64,000 bases of DNA from Collinsella sp. (GCA_019425015.1 JAHYYJ010000005.1:1-64000), one strand, 5' to 3'. Numbered from the stretch's first letter, positions 33,189 through 42,649 are shown. Numbers and translations: made by a program. The notes: a model not told the origin generated them from the letters alone.

Positions 33189-34190
33189 TTACCTCGCGGC
33201 GCCGGGGATGCCGTGGGAGGTTTTGGCGGTTTTGGCTCCGTTTACGATGGCGGTTTGCAAAGCCCTTACGGCGAGCATGCCCAGCAGGTCTAGGGGAACG
33301 ACGGCGCTTGCCTGGGCGCCCAGTTTGCCGCTGGCGAGGGTGTAGATGGTGTCGCCATCGTTGGTAGTGTGCGTGGGACGGATGGCGTGTGCGTAGGCGT
33401 CTGCGGCCATCTGAGAGACCTTGGTGGCTTGTGCCTTAGTGAGTTCCACGTTGGTGACGATGCAGCTGATGGTGGTGTTGGTGCGGTCGAGCGGCATCTG
33501 CATGGATCCGGCGGCGGCAAAGGCTGCGAGTTCCATGTCGACGATCTGGTCGCTATCGGCTGCGGCACGCATACCGGCGACCCACTCGCCGGTGAAGGGG
33601 TCGACAACGTTGCCGCAGGCGTTGACCGAGACCACGGCGCCCACCTTGATGGGGCCGAGCGCCACGGCGGCAGCGCCAAGGCCGGCCTTCATGCAGGTGG
33701 CGGGGCCCATGAGCTTACCCACGGTAGCGCCCGTGCCGACGCCTACGTTGCCCTGTTCGAGCTTGGTGGGGGTGTGGTCGAGCGCCTCGCGCACGGCGGC
33801 GATGCCGGCCTCAATGTCGGGGCGAACGGTGGGGTCGCCAAAGGCAAGGTCGAAGATACAGCTGGAGCACACGATGGGCACCTGCGTGGGGCCGACGGGC
33901 AGACCAATGCCGCGGCTCTCGAGTTCGCGGGCCACGCCGCTTGCAGCCTCGAGGCCAAAGGCCGATCCGCCCGAAAGGCAGACGGCGTGGACCTTATCGA
34001 CGGTGTTTTCGGGACGCAGCAGGTCGGTCTCACGCGAAGCGGGGGCGCCACCACGTACGTCAACGCCACCGGTGGCACCCTCGGGCGCCACGATTACGGT
34101 GCAGCCGGTGCCAGCCTCCTCGTCCGTATAGTTGCCAAAGCAAAAGCCATCGACATTGCAAACATCGATGGCTTCGAGCAGTGTGTCCAT
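33189..34190 (-). CDS. P1-family peptidase (DmpA/NylC type)
   Basis: A 333-aa N-terminal nucleophile hydrolase. These are made as one chain that cleaves itself before a Ser or Thr, which then becomes the nucleophile; members hydrolyse N-terminal D- or beta-aminoacyl peptides or amide oligomers. The conserved glycine region 'CLSGGSAFGLEAASG' and the cleavage-like 'DRTNTTISCIVTNVEL' (Asn-Thr) are both visible. AGGAGAACAC precedes the ATG at 34190; the longer frame to 34475 reads through non-coding DNA. Natural substrate unknown. Confidence 0.9.
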   Translation of the reverse strand: MDTLLEAIDVCNVDGFCFGNYTDEEAGTGCTVIVAPEGATGGVDVRGGAPASRETDLLRPENTVDKVHAVCLSGGSAFGLEAASGVARELESRGIGLPVGPTQVPIVCSSCIFDLAFGDPTVRPDIEAGIAAVREALDHTPTKLEQGNVGVGTGATVGKLMGPATCMKAGLGAAAVALGPIKVGAVVSVNACGNVVDPFTGEWVAGMRAAADSDQIVDMELAAFAAAGSMQMPLDRTNTTISCIVTNVELTKAQATKVSQMAADAYAHAIRPTHTTNDGDTIYTLASGKLGAQASAVVPLDLLGMLAVRALQTAIVNGAKTAKTSHGIPGAAR

Positions 34191-34290
34191 GTGTTCTCCT
34201 ATCGGTTTTCCGCCGGGCCTTATGCCCGGTCGGGATCCGTACGGTACGGCAAAATTGTAGGCACTGGGGGATACCCAGCGCCAGATGCAA

Positions 34291-34872
34291 TTACGAGAGT
34301 TTTTGAATCGCGCGTGCGACGCGAGCGATGGGCAAGCCCACCACGTTGTAGAAGTCACCCGAAATATCGTGCACAAGCATGCGGCCGCCTGTGCCTTGGA
34401 TGCCGTAGGCCCCGGCCTTGTCCATGGGTTCGCCGGAGGCAACATAGCGCTCGATCTGCTCTTCGGTAAGCTCATAGAACGTCACGTCGGTCACATCGAC
34501 AAACGACAGGCTCTCGGCGGCGTGCGGGGCTGTGACGTCTCCGGCTCTAACGATGCAGACGCCGGTTGCGACCTGGTGCGTGCGCCCCGAGAGCTCATGG
34601 AGCATGGTGCGGGCTTCGTCCTCGTTTGCCGGCTTGCCCAAAAGCTTGCCATCGAAGGTGACGATGGTGTCGGCCGCGATGGTCAGCTCATTGGGCTCGG
34701 CGTGCTCGGTGGCAACGGCGGCAGCCTTAGCGCGAGCTAAGCGCTCGACAAGCGTAAGCGGGGCCTCGTCATCAAAAGGAGTCTCGTCGATGTCAGCGGG
34801 AATGACGCGGATGTCGTAGCCCGCTTCGCGCATCAACTCGATGCGGCGCGGTGATTGCGAAGCCAAAATCAT
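34291..34872 (-). CDS. maf: Maf-like nucleotide pyrophosphatase
   Basis: A 193-aa Maf protein, which hydrolyses non-canonical or canonical nucleoside triphosphates and is linked to septum arrest. It starts 'MILASQSPRRIELMREAGYD', with the catalytic base in 'IAADTIVTFDGKLLGKPA'. It overlaps the upstream DJ-1 gene by 4 bp (ATGA), so the two are translationally coupled. Confidence 0.94.
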   Translation of the reverse strand: MILASQSPRRIELMREAGYDIRVIPADIDETPFDDEAPLTLVERLARAKAAAVATEHAEPNELTIAADTIVTFDGKLLGKPANEDEARTMLHELSGRTHQVATGVCIVRAGDVTAPHAAESLSFVDVTDVTFYELTEEQIERYVASGEPMDKAGAYGIQGTGGRMLVHDISGDFYNVVGLPIARVARAIQKLS

Positions 34873-35411
34873 AGCTGAATGCCCTCGGCAACCTTCTCGA
34901 CAGCCTTGTCACCGGCGAGCGTGCGCAGCAGCTCAAGCGCAAAGGGGAGCGACTGGGCCATGCCGCTGGCGGTGATGATGTTGCCGTCGTGCGTGACCTT
35001 GTCGCCGGTATAGGCACCCTCGGGGAAGCTCTTCTCAAAGCCAGGGAAGCATGTGGCGCGGCGCCCCTCGAGTAGACCAAGCTCGCCCAGGATAAACGGG
35101 GCGGCGCAGATGGCGGCAACGTGCTTGGTCGCGGCGAAATCGCAGACTACGTCGCAGACGCGCTGGTCGGCGCGCAGGTTGGTGGCACCGGGCAGGCCGC
35201 CGGGCAGCACGACGCAGTCGTACTCGTCAAAGTTGATTTCGTCAAAGAGCGCATCACAGGTTACGGGAATCTGCAGCGAGCTCACGACCTCGCGCGTGGG
35301 CATGATCGAGACGAGCGTGGCGCGCACGCCGCCGCGACGCATGACGTCGACCATGGTCAGGCATTCAATCGTTTCAAAGCCATCGGCGGCGAGAACGGCA
35401 ACGCTGGGCAT
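34869..35411 (-). CDS. DJ-1/PfpI-family protein
   Basis: A 180-aa protein of the DJ-1/ThiJ family with the reactive Cys in 'AAICAAPFILGE' and Glu in 'ADGFETIECL'. Family roles include glyoxalase, deglycase or redox chaperone activity; the exact role here is not known. AAAGGAAC precedes the ATG at 35411. The maf gene overlaps its end. Confidence 0.92.
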   Translation of the reverse strand: MPSVAVLAADGFETIECLTMVDVMRRGGVRATLVSIMPTREVVSSLQIPVTCDALFDEINFDEYDCVVLPGGLPGATNLRADQRVCDVVCDFAATKHVAAICAAPFILGELGLLEGRRATCFPGFEKSFPEGAYTGDKVTHDGNIITASGMAQSLPFALELLRTLAGDKAVEKVAEGIQL

Positions 35412-35495
35412 GAGAGTTCCTTTCGTAAGGCGGCATACAATTAGGCGTCTTATACCCCGAAGACATGCGCTTGCCACGCTCGATTTCCCAATGTT

Positions 35496-35555
35496 TAAAA
35501 AGGGACGGGGATTAAATAATCATTTGGTACAAATTGATTATTTAATCCCCGTCCC
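35496..35555 (-). terminator. Long palindromic terminator after the methyltransferase gene (GGGAC family)
   Basis: GGGACGGGGATTAAATAATC (35502 onward) pairs with its exact complement ending at 35555 over 21 bp, with ATTTG/CAAAT inside. On the minus strand the stem is followed by TTTTTAAA, so it fits an intrinsic terminator for the 35591 gene. Confidence 0.8.
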
Positions 35556-35590
35556 AGAAAAATCATCGGGCGTGGCCTTGGGCAAACAGT

Positions 35591-36904
35591 CTAGTTGCGC
35601 CTAAGGTGGACGACGGTCTCGCAGTGGAAGGTTTGTGGGAACAGGTCGACTGGCGTGATCTTTACGGGGAAGAAGGTGCCTTCCTCGACAAAGCGCTTAA
35701 GGTCGCGTGCCAGGGTGGCAGGGTCGCAGCTCACATAGGCGACATCGCGCGCACTCGTGCTAGCGATGAGGTCGATGGCCTCGGGTGCCAGGCCTGCGCG
35801 TGGCGGGTCGACCACCAAGACGTCGGCATCCTGGTCGGGGAACTCGCGCACCGCGTCTCCGCCAATGACGTCGACGTTATCAAGCTTGTTGATCTCCAGG
35901 TTACGGCGCAGGTCGCGCACGGCGGGGCCGTAGGCCTCGACGGCGGCGACAAAGTCGCAGCGGCGGGCGAGCGGCAGGGTAAAGGTGCCGGCACCACAGT
36001 ACAGGTCCACGGCAAGCTCGTCTTCCTGCGGGTCGAGTGCTTCCATGACAAGCTCGATCAAAATCTCGGCACCCTTGGTGTTGACCTGGAAAAAAGACGG
36101 GGCAGACAAGCGCATCTGACCCTCGGCGATATTCTCGGTCCATGAGCCCTCTCCGGCGAGCATTTCGACCTTGGAGACACGGCGGGCCTTCTTTTCGCCC
36201 TTGCTCATCACGCGCACGATGCTCGTGGGGTGAGCGGCGTCCGCCAGCACGCGGGAGACCTGCGAGCGCGGAAAAGAGCCTGTGGGCGTCCAGAGTGCGA
36301 CCTCGAGTGCCTTGGTGCGGCGTGATGCGCGAATGCCCACGCGTTCGAGCCCCAAGTCATGGCTGCCGCTTAGATAGTTGAGTGCGCCGACGACCGATTT
36401 GAGCGCCTTCGGGAAGCGCTTGTCGAACAGCGGGCACGTATCGACGGTCACGATTTTGCTGGGGTCGACACCGTGCATGCCAAGACGCACGCGACCGTTG
36501 ACGACGGTCGGTTCGAGCTCGATTTTATTGCGGTAGCCCCAGTCGTCCTTGGTGTGGCAGATGGGCTGTACCAACTCATCGACCTGCTCAGGAGCGAACT
36601 TGCCGATGCGCTCGAGCGTGGAGCGCAGGTTTTGCTCCTTGGCGGCGAGCTGTGCCGTGCGTGAGAGATTGCCCCACGAGCAGCCGCCGCAGATGCCCAC
36701 GAAGGGGCAGGGAGGCTGAATGCGATCGGGGCTTGGCTCCAGAATCTCGGTGGTGCGGGCACGCATGAACGACTTGCCGTCCTGTACGACCTCGGCCTCG
36801 ACGGTGTCGCCTGCCACGGCGCCCTGCACAAAGACGGTCTTGCCGTTGTCGGCGTGCGCCAGCCCGTCGGCGCCGTAGGTCATCGATTCTATAGTGAGCT
36901 TCAT
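35591..36904 (-). CDS. RNA (uracil-5)-methyltransferase, RumA/TrmA family
   Basis: A 437-aa SAM-dependent enzyme that makes 5-methyluridine in rRNA or tRNA. An N-terminal TRAM domain (1-58) binds RNA. The cysteines in 'CPFVGICGGCSWG' are probable [4Fe-4S] ligands. The methyltransferase core has 'VDLYCGAGTFTLPLA', 'VVDPPRAGL' and the nucleophile Cys in 'YVSCDPATLARDL'. I chose the ATG at 36904; an earlier one at 36940 lacks a ribosome-binding site. Target base is not predictable here. Confidence 0.93.
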   Translation of the reverse strand: MKLTIESMTYGADGLAHADNGKTVFVQGAVAGDTVEAEVVQDGKSFMRARTTEILEPSPDRIQPPCPFVGICGGCSWGNLSRTAQLAAKEQNLRSTLERIGKFAPEQVDELVQPICHTKDDWGYRNKIELEPTVVNGRVRLGMHGVDPSKIVTVDTCPLFDKRFPKALKSVVGALNYLSGSHDLGLERVGIRASRRTKALEVALWTPTGSFPRSQVSRVLADAAHPTSIVRVMSKGEKKARRVSKVEMLAGEGSWTENIAEGQMRLSAPSFFQVNTKGAEILIELVMEALDPQEDELAVDLYCGAGTFTLPLARRCDFVAAVEAYGPAVRDLRRNLEINKLDNVDVIGGDAVREFPDQDADVLVVDPPRAGLAPEAIDLIASTSARDVAYVSCDPATLARDLKRFVEEGTFFPVKITPVDLFPQTFHCETVVHLRRN

Positions 36905-37004
36905 GTTCCTGCCTGTCATTCGCGTTGTTATTCGCACCATGGTAGCAGGGAAAAGCGCCCCGCATCCGAGGCTTTCCTCAAATGCGGGGCGCTTCTACAA
37001 ACGA

Positions 37005-39584
37005 CTATTTCGTCTTGCCGGTAATGAGCGTCTTAAGACCCAGGCCGATCAGGCCCAGGCCTATGCGCACGCGACCGGGGCGATGGCGCTCGATGGCCTT
37101 GGTCTTGCCGGCGGGCTTATCGCGACGGGCGCTCGTCTCGGGTGCGGGCTTGGTGACCTGCGGCTCGGGCTGAGGTGCAGGTGCAGGCTTGGGCTCAATG
37201 ACGGTCGCCTGGACCTCTTGGACCTTGGGTGTGGCCGGCTGCGGCTCAGGAGCAGGGGCGGGCTTTGCCTCGGCGGCGGGCTCCGGAGTCGCAGTAGCGG
37301 CCTCGGGCGCTTTCTCCACGGCGGGCTCTGCGGCAGCCTCGGGCTCATTCACCGGGAGAGCGGCAACCGCTTCCGGTTTGGCAGCCGCCCCATGTTCAAT
37401 CTCGTCCTGGATAACTTTTTCGGCCACACGTTCCTTCTCCTGTGCGCGCTGCTGCGCGGCGGCCTCGGCGTTGCGATACGCGCGCTCCAGCAGAGCTTCC
37501 TGCGAGTTGAAGGGTTTCTCGTCCTCTTTGCGCTCCACCGGAACCCAGGTGCCGTCACTCGTCAGGCTGCGTGCCTTCACGTTGTCGCGCAGCTGCATGC
37601 CCATGTACTCGTGCACCAGGGCGCGGCAGGTGGGGTCGAGCACGGGGAAGGCGATCTCCACGCGGTGCTCGGTGTTGCGCGTCATCATGTCTGCCGAGCT
37701 CAGGTAGATCATGTCCGAGTCCACGCCAAAGGCATAGACGCGCGCATGCTCCAAAAAACGTCCGACGATGGATCGCACGTGCACGTTCTCGGTCTTGCCC
37801 GGAACACCGGGCTTGAGGCACGAGATGCCGCGAATGATCATGTCCACGCGCACGCCGGCACTCGATGCCTCGGCAATCTTGTCGATGACCTCGCGGTCGG
37901 TAAGCGAGTTGAGCTTAAAGAACACGCGGGCGGGCTCGCCGACAAGGGCGCGCTGAATCTCGCGGTCCAGGCCGCGCATGATGAGCGGCTTGAGGCCCAC
38001 GGGCGCCACGCCCAGGAAGCGGTAGTCGCCGCGCAGGTTGCCCAGCGACAGGTTGCGGAAGAACAGGTTGGCGTCCTCGCCGATGCCGGGATGCGCGGTC
38101 ATGAGCATAAAGTCGCTGTAGAGCTTGGCCGTCTTCTCGTTAAAGTTGCCGGTACCCAAAAGCGTCAGGCGGGTAAGCGCCATGCCCTCGCGATAGGTGA
38201 GCTGGCAGATCTTTGAGTGGCACTTAAAGCCCTCGGAGCCGTAGATAACGGTGCAGCCGGCCTCTTCCAGGCGCTCGGCCCATTCGATGTTGTTTTGCTC
38301 GTCAAAGCGGGCACGAAGCTCCATGAGCACCGTGACCTCTTTGCCGTTTTCGGCAGCATCGATGAGCGACTCGCACAGACGGCTCTGCTTTGCCACACGG
38401 TAGAGCGTGATGCGCAGCGAGATACACTCGGGGTCATAGGCTGCTTCGTGCACCAGGTCCAAGAACGGGTTCATTGCCTCGTAAGGGTAAAAGAGCAGCT
38501 TGTCGTGCTGCAGCACCTGCTCGCGGATGGAGCGGGCCATATCGATGGTGGGATTGGGCTGCGGCTTAAACGGCGTAAAGAGGAGCTCATTGCGCAGGTG
38601 CTCGGGAATCTTACCCTCAATGCCAAAGACGTAGCCAAGGTCAAGGGGGATATCGCAGGTAAAGACCGAGCGGCGAGAAAGCTCGAGCGCCTTGCGGATG
38701 GTCTTGAGCGTTGCCTTCTCGAGCGAGCCCGATACGGCGAGCACCACCGGCTGCAGGCGCAGGCGCTTCTTGAGGATGCGCTTCATGTGCTGGCGGTAAT
38801 CCTCTTCCTCCTCGACGCCTTCGCCGTCCGGGTCGATATCGGCATTGCGGGTGACGCGGATCAACGCGCGGTCCAGCGGCTTATAGGAGCCAAAGCAACT
38901 GTCCAGGCAGGCGAGGATGACGTCCTCGAGCAAGATGTAGGAGTAGGTGCCGGTGGGCGAGGGGATCTCGACCACGCGGTTCATCGAGGCGGGAATCTCG
39001 ATAAGGCCCAGCAGACTCTCCTCGTCGGTGACGCCGTCCAGGCCACAAGCCAGATAGAGCGCGCCGTTGCGCAGGTTGGGGAAGGGGTGGCGCGGGTCAA
39101 TGACCAACGGTGAGATGACCGGCGACACGTAGGCTTGGAAGTAGCGGGTTACAAAGGTGCGCTCCTCGGGCGTAAGCGAATCGATGCGGGCGCGGTGAAC
39201 GCCCAGAGCATCAAGCTTGTCCTCGATGCTCTTAAAGATGGACTCCCAACGGGTAAGGAGCCCGGGCAGCTCTTCCATGACGGCATCGACCTGTTCTGAG
39301 GCGGTCATATTGCTCTTGTTGTCGACAGGCTGTTTTTTGAGCTCCGCCAGATCGGACAGGCCGCCCACGCGCACCATAAGGAATTCGTCGAGGTTGGACT
39401 CGAAAATCGACACGAACTTTAGACGCTCGAACAGCGGAACGGTCTCGTCGAAGGCTTCGTCAAGCACGCGGTTGTCAAAGCGCAGCCAGCTAAGCTCTCG
39501 GTTTTGCGTGTACGAGAAGTCGCGCGGCGGCTTGCGCAGTTTGGCGGCCTTTTGCTTCTTTTCGATTTTGCTCGGCATATGCAT
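37005..39584 (-). CDS. ppk: Polyphosphate kinase with long Pro/Ala-rich C-terminal tail
   Basis: PPK1 reversibly polymerises ATP gamma-phosphate into polyphosphate. The first about 690 residues are a normal PPK1 ('NRELSWLRFDNRVLDEA', 'LFYPYEAMNPFLDLVHEAA', and the autophosphorylated His region 'FKCHSKICQLTYREG'). The remaining about 165 residues are unusual: a charged coiled coil ('RAYRNAEAAAQQRAQEKERV') then a Pro/Ala/Glu-rich segment and a basic end 'RHRPGRVRIGLGLIGLGLKT'. The tail could tether the enzyme to nucleic acid, membrane or polyphosphate granules. A GTCCCC-gca-GGGGAC palindrome (39596-39610) lies just before the start. Confidence 0.94.
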   Translation of the reverse strand: MHMPSKIEKKQKAAKLRKPPRDFSYTQNRELSWLRFDNRVLDEAFDETVPLFERLKFVSIFESNLDEFLMVRVGGLSDLAELKKQPVDNKSNMTASEQVDAVMEELPGLLTRWESIFKSIEDKLDALGVHRARIDSLTPEERTFVTRYFQAYVSPVISPLVIDPRHPFPNLRNGALYLACGLDGVTDEESLLGLIEIPASMNRVVEIPSPTGTYSYILLEDVILACLDSCFGSYKPLDRALIRVTRNADIDPDGEGVEEEEDYRQHMKRILKKRLRLQPVVLAVSGSLEKATLKTIRKALELSRRSVFTCDIPLDLGYVFGIEGKIPEHLRNELLFTPFKPQPNPTIDMARSIREQVLQHDKLLFYPYEAMNPFLDLVHEAAYDPECISLRITLYRVAKQSRLCESLIDAAENGKEVTVLMELRARFDEQNNIEWAERLEEAGCTVIYGSEGFKCHSKICQLTYREGMALTRLTLLGTGNFNEKTAKLYSDFMLMTAHPGIGEDANLFFRNLSLGNLRGDYRFLGVAPVGLKPLIMRGLDREIQRALVGEPARVFFKLNSLTDREVIDKIAEASSAGVRVDMIIRGISCLKPGVPGKTENVHVRSIVGRFLEHARVYAFGVDSDMIYLSSADMMTRNTEHRVEIAFPVLDPTCRALVHEYMGMQLRDNVKARSLTSDGTWVPVERKEDEKPFNSQEALLERAYRNAEAAAQQRAQEKERVAEKVIQDEIEHGAAAKPEAVAALPVNEPEAAAEPAVEKAPEAATATPEPAAEAKPAPAPEPQPATPKVQEVQATVIEPKPAPAPQPEPQVTKPAPETSARRDKPAGKTKAIERHRPGRVRIGLGLIGLGLKTLITGKTK

Positions 39585-40133
39585 CTGTCCGTTCAGTCCC
39601 CGCAGGGGACGGTAGCCTAACTCTAATTCATTATTGTCTCAATTTAGTCGACCACTGGCACGGACGTATCGCGTGAACGGTATCTTTACCTACTTCTTAC
39701 GCTGACAAGTCATAGGACTGACGCCCTGCTCGTTCGCAAACGATCCATATCCTCACTCAACTGGTGAGAATCTATGAATAAGAATGATAGTAAGCTGAAT
39801 ATAATCGAATGTAGGTCGAATCGAGGACAAGCGTCATTTATATGCAGAAAACCGTTTTCACTATGCAATTTTGAATCATGGATTACTTTGAGTGTTCAAG
39901 CTTGATTTCCTAGAAAAATAACGTTTACCTAGGAAAATCTGCTTTACGAAACTGAAGTGCATCATGGGAAATCAAATGCGATATACCGTTCATCGTACTT
40001 TGCTGACCGTTCGGGGGCGAGGTAGCATTACGAATGGAATTTGGATATAACTAGAGCTGTCAGCAAGCAGCGTCCCATATGGAGGGGCGCTGATACATTC
40101 GGCCAGTAAGGCCCGAAAGAAAGGTAGGAGGCC
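39585..40133. other. Promoter region between ppk and arcA1, no gene seen
   Basis: This 549-bp AT-richer region has an inverted repeat GATTTCCTAG/CTAGGAAAATC (39904-39939), a TATAAT at 39800-39805 and the arcA1 control region described separately. No coding sequence on either strand is supported by a ribosome-binding site or a recognisable family. Confidence 0.4.
40007..40109 (+). promoter_or_regulatory. Conserved control region before arcA1
   Basis: This leader shares separate blocks with the region before arcA2 (43109-43218): ACCGTTCGGGGGCGAGGT, TTTGGATATAA, GTCAGCAA and GGAGGGGCGCT, with unrelated sequence between. GATATAA is a likely -10; no consensus -35 is seen in either copy, so the ACCGTTCGGGGGCG block may be an activator site. 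A hairpin CGGCC...GGCCCG just before the Shine-Dalgarno is also shared. Confidence 0.5.
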
Positions 40134-41376
40134 ATGACGAAAGGTCTGCACGTGCCTTCCGAGATCGGCAAGCTCAGGAAGGTCTGCCTGCACCGTCCCG
40201 GCGACGAGCTCCTCAACCTGCCGCCCGACGAGCTCGAGCGACTCCTGTTCGACGACGTCCCGTTCCTTGAGGTCGCGCAGCAGGAGCACGACACCTTCGC
40301 CCAGATCCTGAGGGACCAGGGCGTCGAGGTCCTCTATCTCGAGAACCTCGTCGCAGAGGTGTTCGACCAGGTCCCCGGCGCCCGCGCCGAGTTCACCGAC
40401 CAGTACATCGCCGAGGCAGGCATCCGCGGCCAGCACATGCCGCAGATCGTCCGCGAGAAGCTGGACTCCATCGAGGACAACCTCGAGTTCGTCAAGAAGA
40501 CCATGGCCGGCATGACCAAGGCCGAGATCGACATGCCCCTCACGGCGTCCACGACCCTCGACTCCCTGGTCAACTCCGAGTCCGAGTCCGACCTGATCAT
40601 CGACCCGATGCCCAACCTCTACTTCACCCGCGACCCGTTCGCGGTCGTCGGCGAGGGCGTCAACCTCAACCGCATGTACTCGGTCACCCGCAACCGCGAG
40701 ACCCTGTACGGCAAGTACGTCTTCAAGTACCACCCCGACTACAAGGACGTCTCGCTGTACTTCCGCCGCGACTGCCAGTTCCACACCGAGGGCGGCGACG
40801 TGCTGAACATCAACGAGAAGACCCTCGCCGTCGGCATCTCCCAGCGCACCCAGGCGGCCGCGATCGACGTCATGGCCCAGAACATCTTCTGGAACTCCGA
40901 CTCCAAGGTCGAGCGCATCCTGGCCTTCGACATCCCGGTCTCGCGCGCCTTCATGCACCTCGACACGGTCTTCACCCAGATCGACGTCGATAAGTTCACG
41001 ATCCACCCCGCCATCATGGGCACCCTGCGCGTCTACGAGCTGACCGCCGGCAAGAACCCGGGCGACGTGAACATCCGCCTGATCGAGGACACCCTCGAGC
41101 ACGTCCTGGAGGACGCCACCGGCGTCGACCAGGTCAAGCTGATCCCCTGCGGCGGCGGCGACCCGATCGCGGCCTCCCGCGAGCAGTGGAACGACGGCTC
41201 CAACACCCTGTGCGTCGAGCCCGGCAAGATCTGCGTCTACGCCCGCAACACCGTCACCAACGACGTGCTGTACAAGGAGGGCCTGGACCTTCTCGTCGTG
41301 CCCTCCGCCGAGCTCTCCCGCGGCCGCGGCGGCCCGCGCTGCATGAGCATGCCCTTCTGGCGCGAGGACCTCTAAG
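40110..41376 (+). repeat. 1.27-kb direct repeat containing arcA, copy 1
   Basis: Identity with 43219-44485 starts in the leader at GGCCCGAAAG, covers the complete arcA gene and ends one base after the stop codon. I see no difference at either amino-acid or nucleotide level when reading both copies. Outside this block the flanks diverge sharply. Confidence 0.88.
40134..41375 (+). CDS. arcA1: Arginine deiminase (copy 1)
   Basis: A 413-aa enzyme that hydrolyses arginine to citrulline and ammonia, the first step of the ADI pathway for ATP and acid resistance. Catalytic motifs are 'YFTRDPFAVVG', 'FHTEGGDVLNI', 'AFMHLDTVFTQID' and the nucleophile Cys in 'GGPRCMSMPFWRED'. GTAGGAGG precedes the ATG. 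Its sequence from 40110 to 41376 appears identical to 43219-44485, including silent positions. A terminator-like hairpin follows, so it may be its own transcript. Confidence 0.97.
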   Translation: MTKGLHVPSEIGKLRKVCLHRPGDELLNLPPDELERLLFDDVPFLEVAQQEHDTFAQILRDQGVEVLYLENLVAEVFDQVPGARAEFTDQYIAEAGIRGQHMPQIVREKLDSIEDNLEFVKKTMAGMTKAEIDMPLTASTTLDSLVNSESESDLIIDPMPNLYFTRDPFAVVGEGVNLNRMYSVTRNRETLYGKYVFKYHPDYKDVSLYFRRDCQFHTEGGDVLNINEKTLAVGISQRTQAAAIDVMAQNIFWNSDSKVERILAFDIPVSRAFMHLDTVFTQIDVDKFTIHPAIMGTLRVYELTAGKNPGDVNIRLIEDTLEHVLEDATGVDQVKLIPCGGGDPIAASREQWNDGSNTLCVEPGKICVYARNTVTNDVLYKEGLDLLVVPSAELSRGRGGPRCMSMPFWREDL

Positions 41377-41408
41377 GTCTTCAAGGACCCGTACAGGTCA
41401 TAATACAT

Positions 41409-41469
41409 ACATCTAGCTGCCATTAGATGTCTCCCATTGGGGCGGTGCGGGTTTTCGCACCGCCCCAAT
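41409..41469 (+). terminator. Two hairpins between arcA1 and the aminotransferase
   Basis: ACATCTA/TAGATGT (41409-41430), then ATTGGGGCGGTGCG-ggtttt-CGCACCGCCCCAAT (41436-41469), a strong stem followed by CTTGT. The second probably terminates or attenuates transcription before the aminotransferase gene. Confidence 0.7.
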
Positions 41470-41524
41470 CTTGTATGAGGAACGTCAACACGATTGGATG
41501 ACTGCTTTTGTAAGGAGCTTGGCC

Positions 41525-42649
41525 ATGGACATCAAGACGATTGGCGTTGAGGAATGGCTCAACGTTTGGGAGAAGAGTGCCACGTGGGACATCGCCCAGT
41601 CGACGATCTCGTCGCTCACCATGGGCGAGCTGCGCGCGCTCGATGAGCAGGACGGCGCCACGTTCTACGAGCGCCTGGACCGCGAGAAGATGAACTACGG
41701 CTGGATCGAGGGCTCGCCGGAGTTTAAGGCCGAGGTTGACAAGCTGTATCGTCGCGAGGTCAATCCCGATCACATTCTGCAGACCAATGGCTGCACGGGC
41801 GCTAACCTCAATGCCATCATGGCTGTTGTCGAGCCCGGCGATCACGTGATTGCCGAGTGGCCTACCTATGCGCCGCTCTATGAGATTCCGCGTACGTTCG
41901 GTGCCGAGGTCGAGTATTGGGAGCTTCGCGAGGAGCTCGGCTGGAAGCCCGATATCGAACAGCTCAAGCACCTCGTTCACCCCAACACCAAGCTCATCTG
42001 CATCAATAACGCATCGAACCCCATCGGTACGGTGCTCGATGCCGATACGCTCGGCCAGATTGCCGAGATCGCCCGTTCGGTGGGCGCCTATGTGCTGTGC
42101 GACGAGGTGTATCTGCCGCTCGAGAACACCGAGTCCTTTATATCGATGGCCGATGTGTACGAGAAGGCCATTGTCACCAACTCGGTGTCCAAGACCTATT
42201 CGACGCCTGCGGCTCGCGTGGGCTGGGTCGTGGCCGACGAAGAGGTCTCCAACCGCATCCGCACCTATCGTGACTACACCATGATCTGCGGCGGCGTGTT
42301 CAACGACGCCCTGGCGACCTACGTGCTCGAGCACAAGGATAAGATCCTTGAGCGCAACCGTAAGATCGTGTTTGGCAACCGTGATATCGCTCAGGCATGG
42401 ATCGATGCGCAGAGCCGCGTCTCTTGGACGGCGCCGCAGGGCGTATCCACCTCGTTTATCCAGCTGGATATTCCCGAGGACGATGAGGAGTTCTGCAAGC
42501 GCCTGTTGGCCGAGAGGGGAGTGCTGCTGGTTCCCGGCAGCCGCTTTGAGCTTCCCTGCGGCGCGCGTCTGGGCTACTGCGCGAGCGAAGACGTTCTTCG
42601 CGAGGGCCTGAGGCTTCTGGGCGAGGCGCTGGCGGAGTTTGATCGCTAG
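41525..42649 (+). CDS. arcT: Class I/II aminotransferase, ArcT-like
   Basis: A 374-aa PLP-dependent fold-type I enzyme with 'GCTGANLNAIMAVVEPGDHV', the Asn in 'INNASNPIGT', Asp/Tyr in 'VLCDEVYLP' and the PLP Lys in 'TNSVSKTYSTPAARVGW'. Its N-terminal 'EEWLNVWEKSATWDIAQSTI' and position inside the ADI cluster match the transaminase called ArcT in lactobacilli; capreomycidine synthase is in the same broad family. Its substrate in the arginine pathway is not established. TAAGGAG precedes the ATG at 41525. It separates the two arcA copies. Confidence 0.85.
   Translation: MDIKTIGVEEWLNVWEKSATWDIAQSTISSLTMGELRALDEQDGATFYERLDREKMNYGWIEGSPEFKAEVDKLYRREVNPDHILQTNGCTGANLNAIMAVVEPGDHVIAEWPTYAPLYEIPRTFGAEVEYWELREELGWKPDIEQLKHLVHPNTKLICINNASNPIGTVLDADTLGQIAEIARSVGAYVLCDEVYLPLENTESFISMADVYEKAIVTNSVSKTYSTPAARVGWVVADEEVSNRIRTYRDYTMICGGVFNDALATYVLEHKDKILERNRKIVFGNRDIAQAWIDAQSRVSWTAPQGVSTSFIQLDIPEDDEEFCKRLLAERGVLLVPGSRFELPCGARLGYCASEDVLREGLRLLGEALAEFDR

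Noticed and set aside
33189..34475. A 428-codon version of the P1 peptidase with a 95-residue N-terminal extension
   Set aside because: The extension has no coding character and overlaps the end of maf; a good ribosome-binding site stands at the internal ATG at 34190.
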